64,000 nt of DNA from Xanthobacter flavus (GTDB taxonomy: Bacteria > Pseudomonadota > Alphaproteobacteria > Rhizobiales > Xanthobacteraceae), in contig NZ_JAGGML010000001.1 of the NCBI RefSeq assembly GCF_017875275.1, positions 5,043,001 to 5,107,000 on the forward strand, in the 5' to 3' direction. Below are positions 27,163-37,693 of this stretch, piece after piece (the stretch's first letter is position 1; every line of letters starts with the position of its first letter). Made by a program: the position numbers and the translations under genes. A model generated the notes under the pieces. It had not been told where the DNA came from and ran no database searches. It saw only the letters and a program-made list of their open reading frames with translations.

Positions 27163-28155
27163 ATGTTTAGAAATCAATCATTTACGCTCTCGGTCGCCCC
27201 TATGATGGATTGGACGGACCGCCATTGCCGGGCCTTCCACCGCACCTTCTCGCGCCATGCGCTGCTGTATACGGAGATGGTGACCGCGCCGGCGGTGATC
27301 CATGGGGACCGGGCGCGGCTGCTCGGGTTTTCCGAGGCGGAGCATCCGGTGGCGGTGCAACTCGGCGGCAGCGATCCGGCGCTGCTGGCGCAGGCGGCGC
27401 GCGTCTGCGCGGACTTTGGATATGACGAGATCAACCTCAACGTCGGATGCCCCTCCGACCGGGTGCAGGGCGGCAATTTCGGCGCCTGCCTCATGCGCGA
27501 GCCGCAGCTGGTGGCCGAGTGCGTGGCCGCCATGAAGGGCGCGGTCGCCCTGCCCGTCACGGTGAAGTGCCGCATCGGCGTGGACGATCAGGATCCCGAG
27601 GAAGCGCTCGACACCCTCGCCGATGCCGTGCTGGCGGCGGGATGCGACGGGCTCATCGTCCATGCCCGCAAGGCCTGGTTGAACGGCCTTTCCCCGCGCG
27701 AGAACCGGGACATCCCGCCCCTCGACTATGACCGCGTGCGCCGCCTCAAGGCCCGCCTGCCCCATGTGCCGGTCGCGCTGAATGGCGGCCTCGAAAGCCT
27801 TGCGCACGGGCTGAGCGAGGCGGAAGGCCTCGACGGCATCATGCTCGGCCGCGCGGCCTACCATTCGCCGGAGCTGCTGGCGGAGGTGGATCCCGTCCTT
27901 CACGGCGTCCCGGCGCCGCACGCGGACACCTTCGCCGCGCTGGAGGCGTTCGAGCCCTATATCGCCTGGCATCTGGAGGCTGGTGGCCGGCTCTCCGACA
28001 TCACGCGCCACATGCTCGGCCTGTTCGGCGGAAAGAAGGGCGCGCGCATCTTCCGCCGCCGCCTCTCGACGGAAGCCATCATTCCCGGCGCCGGGCTCGA
28101 TGTGCTGCGCGGTGCCGTCGATGAGGTGCGCAGCAGGGACCGCCTGGCGGCCTGA
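27163..28155 (+). CDS. dusA: tRNA-dihydrouridine synthase DusA
   Basis: DusA is an FMN- and NADPH-dependent enzyme that reduces uridine 20/20a in the tRNA D-loop. The 330-residue protein begins with the TIM-barrel entry SVAPMMDWTDRHCRAFHR. It carries the catalytic-cysteine block INLNVGCPSDRVQGGNFGACLM and the DusA-specific VHARKAWLNGLSPRENR, followed by LNGGL and GIMLGRAAY for FMN phosphate binding. Length and motif order fit DusA rather than DusB or DusC. dusA is a known integration site for some prophages, but no integrase lies next to it. It is divergent from the autotransporter. Confidence 0.96.
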   Translation: MFRNQSFTLSVAPMMDWTDRHCRAFHRTFSRHALLYTEMVTAPAVIHGDRARLLGFSEAEHPVAVQLGGSDPALLAQAARVCADFGYDEINLNVGCPSDRVQGGNFGACLMREPQLVAECVAAMKGAVALPVTVKCRIGVDDQDPEEALDTLADAVLAAGCDGLIVHARKAWLNGLSPRENRDIPPLDYDRVRRLKARLPHVPVALNGGLESLAHGLSEAEGLDGIMLGRAAYHSPELLAEVDPVLHGVPAPHADTFAALEAFEPYIAWHLEAGGRLSDITRHMLGLFGGKKGARIFRRRLSTEAIIPGAGLDVLRGAVDEVRSRDRLAA

Positions 28156-28288
28156 GCGGTCGGCACCACCACGAGATTTGCGTGAACAGCGGGCCTGCTG
28201 CGAACGCCATGCGGCCATCGCAGTGGACAGGGCGCGAATTCCGGGCCACTCCTCGTGGCCTTCCCGCCGCAAGTTTCCGGTCCCGCTC

Positions 28289-29125
28289 ATGTTTTCCAAC
28301 GTTCCGGTGCAGGAACTCGTCCTGCTCGTCGGCGCCATGCTGGCCGGCGGCGTGCTGACCGGCCTGCTCGCTGGCCTCTTCGGCATCGGCGGCGGCGGTG
28401 TCATCGTTCCCGTGCTGTACGAGGTGTTCGGGTTCCTCGGGGTGGATGACAGCGTGCGCATGCAATTGTGCGTCGGCACCTCGCTCGCCATCATCATCCC
28501 AACCGCCATGGCCTCCTACCGCACCCACGTCGCCAAGGGGGCGGCGATGCCGGGCGTGCTGGCGAAATGGCGCATCCCAGCCATCATCGGCATCATCGTC
28601 GGCAGCGCCATCGCGGCGGTGGCGGCGGGCTGGGTGCTGCAGGCGGTGTTCGTGGCGGTGGTGGCGCTTCTGGGGCTGAAGAGCCTCATCGGCCGCAACG
28701 ACATCCGTATTTCCGACCACCTGCCGTCCTCAGCGATGATGCGGTTCTACGGCTTCTTCATCGGGCTTGCGTCGTCGCTGGTGGGCATCTCGGGCGGCGG
28801 CATCTCCACCAATATCCTGTTGCTCTATGGCGTGCCGATCCACGCCGCTGTCGCCACCTCCGCGGGCATCGGCGTCATCATCCCCATTCCGGGGGTCATC
28901 GGCTATGCCATCGCCGGCTGGTCGCACCTCTCCGAGCTGCCGCCGCTGTCCATCGGCTATGTGTCCGTGATCGGTTTCCTGTGCATCGCCCCGGTCGCGA
29001 CGCTGGTGGCGCCCTATGGCGCGCGCCTCGCGCACCGGATGAGCCGGCGCCATCTGGAGATCGGCTTCGGCCTGTTCCTGATGGTGATCGGCGTGCGCTT
29101 TCTCGTCGCCATCATCCACGGCTGA
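28289..29125 (+). CDS. Sulfite exporter TauE/SafE family membrane protein
   Basis: The 278-residue protein has eight or so hydrophobic segments and the two repeat signatures of the TauE/SafE family: GLLAGLFGIGGGGVIVPVL near residues 24-42 and GLASSLVGISGGGISTNILLLYG in the second half. These proteins move sulfite, sulfoacetate or other organic anions across the inner membrane. The substrate cannot be told from sequence and no sulfur-oxidation genes are adjacent. The ATG at 28289 (MFSNVPVQELVLL) is chosen because the helix pattern starts there; the frame is open further up but reads through the dusA 3' end. It is convergent with the unknown exported protein, 15 bases apart. Confidence 0.9.
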   Translation: MFSNVPVQELVLLVGAMLAGGVLTGLLAGLFGIGGGGVIVPVLYEVFGFLGVDDSVRMQLCVGTSLAIIIPTAMASYRTHVAKGAAMPGVLAKWRIPAIIGIIVGSAIAAVAAGWVLQAVFVAVVALLGLKSLIGRNDIRISDHLPSSAMMRFYGFFIGLASSLVGISGGGISTNILLLYGVPIHAAVATSAGIGVIIPIPGVIGYAIAGWSHLSELPPLSIGYVSVIGFLCIAPVATLVAPYGARLAHRMSRRHLEIGFGLFLMVIGVRFLVAIIHG

Positions 29126-29140
29126 CGGGCGCTCGCCGAA

Positions 29141-29779
29141 TCACCAGCGATGGGTGAAGCCGGCGGTGATGCTCTTGTTCAGCGTCGAGCCGGTATCGGC
29201 CACCGAGGTGGTGACGGTGAGGTCGGGCGCCAACTGCTGCTGGGCGCTCACCGTGGGCAGAAGCTGCGACGAAGTGCTGGTGGTCTTGGCCGCGACGGCG
29301 AAGGTGGTTCCGGTTTCCGTCAGCTTCAGGCTCAGCGACTTGTCGGTTTCCCACGCCTGCGAGCCGGCCTTGACCTGATAGGTGTCCGCCAGCGTGGCGG
29401 CGAGCCCGCTGGTGAGGGAAATGCTGCGCTCGAAGGTGGTGGCGAGCTTGCTCGCCGCATCATTGGGATCGACGGAGACGTTCACCGTGCCCTTCTCCCA
29501 CACCATCCAGTCCGGCAGGCGGGCGACCGTGACCTTCGCATAGGCGGTGCCACCGAGACCGTCCGCGCTCTGGCCGACCGTGGGCGCGACGCTGGAGCCT
29601 GCGGCCGACAGGTCCAATCCCACGACCGCGCCATAGTCTTCCACTGGCGTCGAATAGGTGAGCGAGGTCGAGCCGTCCGCCTTCAGCGCGGTCTTGGCCT
29701 CGGTGCCGTCGGCGAAGGCCGGAGCGGCGAACAGCGGGGTCGCCAGAAGCGCGGCGCAGGTGAAGGGGCGGATCGCCAT
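29141..29779 (-). CDS. Exported beta-rich protein of unknown function
   Basis: I do not recognise the family. The 212-residue product starts with a good signal peptide (MAIRPFTCAALLATPLFAAPAFA). The remainder is polar with alternating patterns (TSLTYSTPVEDYGAVVGLDLS, AYAKVTVARL, KSLSLKLTETGTTFAVAAKT, LTVTTSVADTG) that suggest amphipathic beta-strands, and it ends SITAGFTHRW. A C-terminal aromatic residue after an alternating strand is typical of outer-membrane barrels, so a small barrel or outer-membrane-associated protein is plausible. The ATG at 29779 begins the signal peptide; the open frame upstream overlaps the opposite-strand DUF815 gene and is ignored. Confidence 0.72.
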   Translation of the reverse strand: MAIRPFTCAALLATPLFAAPAFADGTEAKTALKADGSTSLTYSTPVEDYGAVVGLDLSAAGSSVAPTVGQSADGLGGTAYAKVTVARLPDWMVWEKGTVNVSVDPNDAASKLATTFERSISLTSGLAATLADTYQVKAGSQAWETDKSLSLKLTETGTTFAVAAKTTSTSSQLLPTVSAQQQLAPDLTVTTSVADTGSTLNKSITAGFTHRW

Positions 29780-30010
29780 GGGTCTCGACCTCCCGGGGCA
29801 GAGGGTGGGCGGCGGAACGGCAGCGCGCACGCAGCTACCATTCCTCTCGGGTGCTTGGTCGAGGATGGATGGGGAGAAGTTAAGGCGGAATTGTTGCGCT
29901 GCAGCGTCCGCCCCCGCATGCGCGCGCCGCATGGCTTTTGCGCCACAGCCGCGCCATGCCGCCTTGCCGCCGGGCCGGGCGCGTCCTAATCCCCCCGCGG
30001 GAGGATGATA

Positions 30011-30895
30011 ATGACACAGCCGGACCTTTCGAGCGCGACCCTCGATCTGCTCACCCGCATTGCCGGGGCGCTGGAGCGCCTGGCCCCGCCCGCGGTGCCC
30101 ACGCCTGATTTCGAGGCGGCCGACGCCTTCGTCTGGCACACCGATCCCATCCGCTTCGAGCCGGTGGCGCGGGTGAACCGGGTGGAGATGGACCTTTTGC
30201 AGGGCATCGACCGGGTGCGTGGCCAATTGGTGGAGAACACCGAGCGCTTCGCCCGCGGCCTGCCGGCCAACAATGCGCTGCTCTGGGGCGCGCGGGGCAT
30301 GGGCAAGAGCTCGCTGGTGAAGGCCGCTCATGCCGCCATCAACCATTCGCTTTCCACAGACGGTCCGCGCCTGAAGCTGGTGGAGATCCACCGCGAGGAC
30401 ATCGAGACGCTGCCTGCGCTCATGGGCCTGGTGCGCGGCTCCCATCACCGCTTCATCGTGTTCTGCGACGACCTCTCCTTCGATTCCGACGATACGTCCT
30501 ACAAGTCGCTGAAGGCGGTGCTGGAAGGCGGCATCGAGGGGCGGCCGGACAATGTGATCTTCTACGCCACCTCCAACCGCCGCCATCTGCTGCCGCGCGA
30601 CATGATGGACAATGAGCGGTCCACCGCCATCAATCCCGGCGAGGCGGTGGAGGAGAAGGTCTCCCTCTCCGACCGCTTCGGCCTGTGGCTCGGCTTCCAC
30701 AAGTGCAGCCAGGACGAATACCTCGCCATGGTCGCGGCCTATGTGGAGCACCACGGCATTCCGGCGACGGAAGAGGAATGGCGGCCGCAGGCCCTCGAAT
30801 GGGCCACCACCCGCGGCGCCCGCTCCGGCCGCACCGCCTACCAGTTCGTGCAGGATCTCGCCGGCCGGCTGGGGGTGGCGCTGAAGGCGGCGTGA
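30011..30895 (+). CDS. DUF815 family AAA-type ATPase
   Basis: The 294-residue protein has a Walker A motif LLWGARGMGKSSLVKA and a Walker B motif FIVFCDDLSFD. The conserved VLEGGIEGRPDNVIFYATSNRRHLL block places it in the DUF815 group of AAA ATPases. The sensor region EKVSLSDRFGLWLGF is also seen. No function is proven for the family. The ATG at 30011 is preferred over 30005 because the GGGAGG ribosome site then sits at a normal distance. It is divergent from the unknown exported protein and convergent with recQ. Confidence 0.9.
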   Translation: MTQPDLSSATLDLLTRIAGALERLAPPAVPTPDFEAADAFVWHTDPIRFEPVARVNRVEMDLLQGIDRVRGQLVENTERFARGLPANNALLWGARGMGKSSLVKAAHAAINHSLSTDGPRLKLVEIHREDIETLPALMGLVRGSHHRFIVFCDDLSFDSDDTSYKSLKAVLEGGIEGRPDNVIFYATSNRRHLLPRDMMDNERSTAINPGEAVEEKVSLSDRFGLWLGFHKCSQDEYLAMVAAYVEHHGIPATEEEWRPQALEWATTRGARSGRTAYQFVQDLAGRLGVALKAA

Positions 30896-30940
30896 GCGGG
30901 AGGCCCTGCCCCGCCGGATGTTCTGCTGGTATTCCGTCGC

Positions 30941-31035
30941 CCTCCGGCTCGACCGGAGGGCCCATGATGTGGTTCAGCGCCGCGTCCGGGCGGGTGGGAC
31001 GGTGGGGGATGGGTCCTCCGGTCGAGCCGGAGGAC
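30941..31035. repeat. Pair of related palindromes between the DUF815 gene and recQ
   Basis: CCTCCGG-CTCGA-CCGGAGG at 30941-30959 and GTCCTCCGG-TCGAG-CCGGAGGAC at 31013-31035 are near-identical hairpins in inverted loop orientation, 53 bases apart. They resemble a REP-type intergenic element and could also serve as terminators for the two convergent genes. Confidence 0.65.
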
Positions 31036-31071
31036 GACGGCGGTCTGGAGTGGCAGCGCGAACCCGCCCAC

Positions 31072-32889
31072 TCACCCCTCCGCGATGACCTGCAGGAATT
31101 GCTGGCCGTAGCGCATCAGCTTGGCCTCGCCGATGCCGGAGATCATGCCCAGCGCCTTCATGGAGGTGGGCTTCAGCTCGGCGATGGCCATCAACGTGGT
31201 GTCGTGGAAGATGACATAGGGCGGCACCCCCTGCGCCCGCGCCAGCTCCAGTCGCAGCTTCTTGAGCTTCTGGAATAGCGCCTCGTCGGCAGGATCGGCC
31301 AAAGCTGCGGTAGGTCCGCGCCCGCCGCCGGTGACGCGGGCGGCGCGCGGGCGGGCCTCGGCCTTCAGTTCGACCCGCTCCTCGCCGCGCAGCACCGGGC
31401 GGCACTTCTCGGTGAGGCCGAGGCTGCCGTGCCCCTCCACGTCCACCCATAGATAGCCCATGGCCACCAATTGGCGCACCACGGCCCGCCATTCATCGCG
31501 CGAGAAATTGCCGCCGATGCCGAAGGTGGAAAGCTTGTCGTGGCCGAACTTGGTCACCTTGTCGTTGGCGTCGCCGCGCAGCACGTCGATCACATGGCCG
31601 GCGCCGAACCGCTCGCCCGTGCGGTAGACGCAGGAGAGCAGCTTCTGCGCCGCCTCGGTGCCGTCGAAGGTGCGCGGCGGGTCGAGGCACGTATCGCAAT
31701 TGCCACACGGCTGCGGCAGGTCTTCCTCGAAATATTTCAGCAGCACCTGCCGGCGGCACGAGGCGGTCTCGGCGAGCCCCAGCAGCGCATCGAGCTTGCT
31801 GCGCTCCACGCGCTTGCGTGCCTCCGGAGCATCCGAGCCGTCCACGAACTGGATGAGCTTGGCCACATCCTCGACGCCATAGAGCAGGAGCGTCTCGGAC
31901 GGCAGCCCGTCGCGGCCGGCGCGGCCGGTCTCCTGGTAATAGGCCTCTATGCTCTTGGGCAGATCGAGATGGACGACGAAGCGCACGTCCGGCTTGTCGA
32001 TGCCCATGCCGAAGGCGATCGTCGCCACCATCACCACGCCCTCCTCCTTGAGGAAGCGGTCCTGATGACGGGCGCGGGTGTCGGCGTCGAGACCGGCGTG
32101 ATAGGGCAGCGCGGTGCGGCCCTCGGTGGCGAGCATTTCGGCGGTGGCCTCCACCTTCGCCCGGCTCATGCAATAGATGATGCCCGCCTCGCCGTCATGG
32201 GCGTCCAGGAAAGCCTTCATCTGGGCACGCGGATTGGCCTTGGGCGCGATGCGATAGCGGATGTTCGGGCGGTCGAAGGAGGACAGGAAAACCTGCCCTT
32301 CCTCCAGATTGAGCCGCTCGACGATCTCCCGGCGGGTCGGCCCGTCCGCCGTCGCGGTCAGCGCCATGCGCGGCACGCCGGGATAGCGCTCGTGCAGGAT
32401 GGTGAGCTGGCGATACTCGGGCCGGAAATCGTGCCCCCACTGGGAGACGCAATGGGCCTCGTCGATGGCGAACAGCGAGATCCGCGCCCCATCGAGCAGG
32501 TTCAGGAAACCGTCCGTCAGCAGCCGCTCGGGTGCCACATAGAGCAGGTCGAGATCGCCCATGGCGAGCGCTCGCTCCACCTGCCGCCCCTCGCCGGGGG
32601 CGAGGGAGGAATTGAGCATGGCCGCCTTCACGCCCAGCTGGCGCAGCGCCTGCACCTGGTCGTGCATCAGAGCGATGAGCGGCGAGACCACGATGCCGGT
32701 GCCCGGCCGCACCAGCGCCGGCACCTGATAACACAGGGATTTTCCCCCGCCCGTGGGCATGAGCACGAGGGCGTCGCCCCCGCCCACCACATGCTCCACG
32801 ATCTCCCGCTGCCGCCCACGGAACGCCTCGTATCCGAAGACGTGGCGCAGGACCTCAAGCGGGGCGGAATCATCGAGCGTCGCAGACAT
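31072..32889 (-). CDS. recQ: ATP-dependent DNA helicase RecQ
   Basis: RecQ unwinds DNA 3' to 5' in recombination and fork repair. The 605-residue protein, close to the E. coli length, shows in order: motif [13 protein letters not shown], the DEAH box in [24 protein letters not shown], motifs V and VI ([19 protein letters not shown] and [12 protein letters not shown]), the zinc site with CRRQ and CGNCDTC, a winged-helix RQC domain, and a C-terminal HRDC domain from about residue 525. The start [25 protein letters not shown] is standard. It is followed on the minus strand by intergenic palindromes. Confidence 0.97.
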   Translation of the reverse strand: MSATLDDSAPLEVLRHVFGYEAFRGRQREIVEHVVGGGDALVLMPTGGGKSLCYQVPALVRPGTGIVVSPLIALMHDQVQALRQLGVKAAMLNSSLAPGEGRQVERALAMGDLDLLYVAPERLLTDGFLNLLDGARISLFAIDEAHCVSQWGHDFRPEYRQLTILHERYPGVPRMALTATADGPTRREIVERLNLEEGQVFLSSFDRPNIRYRIAPKANPRAQMKAFLDAHDGEAGIIYCMSRAKVEATAEMLATEGRTALPYHAGLDADTRARHQDRFLKEEGVVMVATIAFGMGIDKPDVRFVVHLDLPKSIEAYYQETGRAGRDGLPSETLLLYGVEDVAKLIQFVDGSDAPEARKRVERSKLDALLGLAETASCRRQVLLKYFEEDLPQPCGNCDTCLDPPRTFDGTEAAQKLLSCVYRTGERFGAGHVIDVLRGDANDKVTKFGHDKLSTFGIGGNFSRDEWRAVVRQLVAMGYLWVDVEGHGSLGLTEKCRPVLRGEERVELKAEARPRAARVTGGGRGPTAALADPADEALFQKLKKLRLELARAQGVPPYVIFHDTTLMAIAELKPTSMKALGMISGIGEAKLMRYGQQFLQVIAEG

Positions 32890-32943
32890 GGGGCCTTATA
32901 GCCCCCTGCCCTCGCCGGGCAATGCGGGATCGAGCCGCGCCGC

Positions 32944-33555
32944 CTATCGGCGCCCCGCCGCCAGCAGCAGCGCAGCGCCGCCCACAAGAATGCCGGCAGA
33001 CACGCGATCCGCCACGAGGGTGAAGCGGCCCTTCAGCGCCGCACGCGCCTTGTCCGCGACCACCGCCCACAGCATGTCGCCCACCAGCGCGATGACGGCA
33101 AAGATGGCCGCCAGCAGCGCGATCTGCGGCACGGGGTTCGCGGTGTCGGTGACGAACTGCGGCAGGAAGGCCGCGTGGAACAGCAGCGTCTTGGGATTGG
33201 CGAATGCCACCGCGAGCCCGCGCCCGAAGGCGGCATGGGCGGACGGCGCGGGCGCCTCCACCGCCTTGCCGGCGGCGCGCCACTGCATCACCGCCAGCCA
33301 CACGAGGTAGGCCGCGCCGGCATAGCGCACCAGATCGAAATGGTGGGAGAAGGCTTCCACCACATAGGCTAGCCCCCCCGCCACCAGCGCCAGCTGGGCG
33401 ATGAGGCCCACATTGACGCCCGTGGCGGTGAGGAGGCCGGCCTGCCGTCCATGCTTGAGGCTGGTGCCGACGATAAGCGCCACGTTCGGCCCCGGCGTGG
33501 CCCCCAGCGCGATGCAGGCGAGCACGAACAGGGCGAGGCTTTCAGCCGAGATCAT
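32944..33555 (-). CDS. LysE/RhtB family amino acid exporter
   Basis: The 203-residue inner-membrane protein has the LysE/RhtB start (LALFVLACIALGATPGPNVALIVGTSLKHGRQAGLLTATGVNVG) and six hydrophobic segments. Members export amino acids such as lysine, threonine or homoserine lactone; which one is unknown. It lies between gyrA and recQ on the same strand, 38 bases downstream of gyrA. Confidence 0.92.
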   Translation of the reverse strand: MISAESLALFVLACIALGATPGPNVALIVGTSLKHGRQAGLLTATGVNVGLIAQLALVAGGLAYVVEAFSHHFDLVRYAGAAYLVWLAVMQWRAAGKAVEAPAPSAHAAFGRGLAVAFANPKTLLFHAAFLPQFVTDTANPVPQIALLAAIFAVIALVGDMLWAVVADKARAALKGRFTLVADRVSAGILVGGAALLLAAGRR

Positions 33556-33593
33556 CGTCTTCTCCCTCCCGAAAGGCCCCGCCCGCTCGGGGC

Positions 33594-36356
<2,763 letters not shown>

Positions 36357-36706
36357 AAGTCAATACTCGCATGGATTGGTGAGGTGCTTCCTTCTAGCCG
36401 ATTCACCCTTCCAGCGCCAGTAAAACCCCTCCAGCAGGCTTAAATTTTCACCTTAAAAATCAGATACTTATGGGGCGCATCTCACGGGCATTCGCACAAT
36501 CTGGCGCTTTTGCGTCAAACAGGGCCGCAAAAGGCGGAAAAGCCAGCCGCCAAGCGTCCGCGTCGCCGGGGTGGAAAGCTCCTGCCGGCGCCGCACGATA
36601 ATGCAAATGCCCCGGTGGCCGGGAACCAGCGCAAGGCGCCGGAACGAAGGCCGAGCGGGAGGCGAGGCCGCCCGTCGACCGGTTCTGTCCGTCCGCGAAG
36701 ATCCGC
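36357..36706. other. Intergenic region between gyrA and ssb
   Basis: No credible gene is seen in this 350-base stretch. The part next to gyrA (36420-36480) is richer in A and T than its surroundings and probably carries the gyrA promoter; the rest resembles general GC-rich spacer. Confidence 0.5.
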
Positions 36707-37255
36707 TCAGAAGGGAATTTCGTCGTCGAGGTCGGCGACGGGTCGTCCACCGCCAGATCCGCCACCCATGCCGCCGCCGGCCGGGGCCTGACGACGCCCG
36801 CCGCCGGAGCCGCCACTGTAGCCGCCGCCTCCGCCGCCCATGGGGCTCGCGGAGCCGAAGTCCGAGCCGCCACCGTAATCGTCGGCGCCGGCCCCGCCGC
36901 CGCCCTCGCGGCCGTCGAGCAGCGTCAGTTCGCCGCGATAAGGCCGCAGCACGATCTCGGTGGTGTAGGTCTCGCGGCCGTCCTTCTCATACTTGCGGGT
37001 CTCGAGCTGCCCCTCGATGTAGACTTTGGAGCCCTTCTTCAGGAAGCGCTCGACCACGCCGACGAGATTTTCGTTGAAGATCACCACGCGGTGCCACTCG
37101 GTGCGCTCGCGACGCTCTCCGGAAGCCTTGTCGCGCCAGTTCTCGGAGGTGGCGATGGACAGGTTGCAGACGCGGCCGCCGTTCTGGAACGACTTCACCT
37201 CCGGGTCGCGGCCCAGATTGCCGATCAGGATCACCTTGTTGACGCTGCCGGCCAT
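36707..37255 (-). CDS. ssb: Single-stranded DNA-binding protein
   Basis: SSB coats single-stranded DNA during replication and repair and recruits partners through its acidic tip. The 182-residue protein has the OB-fold (MAGSVNKVILIGNLGRDPEVK, ATSENWRDKASGERRERTEWHRVV, KKGSKVYIEGQLETRKYEKDG). A long Gly-rich linker and the conserved C-terminal DLDDEIPF follow. The ATG at 37255 has an AAGGAG ribosome site; a frame extension upstream is ignored. It diverges from uvrA, and two LexA boxes lie in the shared upstream region. Confidence 0.97.
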   Translation of the reverse strand: MAGSVNKVILIGNLGRDPEVKSFQNGGRVCNLSIATSENWRDKASGERRERTEWHRVVIFNENLVGVVERFLKKGSKVYIEGQLETRKYEKDGRETYTTEIVLRPYRGELTLLDGREGGGGAGADDYGGGSDFGSASPMGGGGGGYSGGSGGGRRQAPAGGGMGGGSGGGRPVADLDDEIPF

Positions 37256-37421
37256 CCCGCTCTCCTTGCCGTAGTTCCATCGTTCGCCGCGGCCGCTATC
37301 GGCGCTCCGCGAAACTCGCACCCTAGCGCTCCCGGCTGGCCATGCGACCCCCAGCGCGGCTTTATCCCCATGAACCGGTGAACCTTCGCCAGCCGCCGTG
37401 CGTAACAGGACAGGTCTTAAT

Positions 37422-37436
37422 GTTCACGTTGTGTTC
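37422..37436. promoter_or_regulatory. LexA (SOS) box 1
   Basis: GTTC-N7-GTTC (spacer ACGTTGT) is a perfect match to the alphaproteobacterial LexA operator. It lies 167 bases from the ssb start and 258 bases from the uvrA start, so it may control either gene. Confidence 0.85.
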
Positions 37437-37460
37437 TTAATCGACTTCCGCCACACTGGC

Positions 37461-37501
37461 AAGAGCGTCGCGGGCATTCGACGCGACTCGCCGCTCTTTT
37501 T
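37461..37501 (+). terminator. Intrinsic-terminator-like hairpin in the uvrA upstream region
   Basis: AAGAGCG pairs with CGCTCTT, with a nested GCGTCG/CGACGC stem inside, followed on the plus strand by a run of five T. It sits between the two LexA boxes. It could end a short transcript started near box 1 or insulate uvrA. Confidence 0.6.
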
Positions 37502-37519
37502 GGCTGGCTGCCTTCAGGG

Positions 37520-37534
37520 GTTCTGATTATGTTC
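37520..37534. promoter_or_regulatory. LexA (SOS) box 2
   Basis: A second perfect GTTC-N7-GTTC (spacer TGATTAT) lies 160 bases before the uvrA start and 98 bases after box 1. Its position suits LexA control of uvrA. Confidence 0.85.
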
Positions 37535-37693
37535 TCTTCCGCATCGCACAAGGTCCACTACATTTCCATGAGTTCATGAGCACGCTCCCGGGTGCGCAGA
37601 GGGGCCTTTCGGCCGCTGGCGTGCCCGCCGCCGCTTGGGCGGCACGATCGTTCCTCAGGCCCTGACCCCTTTTTGCGCCGCAGGCGCCAGCGG

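Noticed and set aside
27163-28155. A prophage or integrative element at dusA or at tRNA-Pro.
   Set aside because: No integrase, excisionase, attachment-site duplication or phage genes are seen next to either site.
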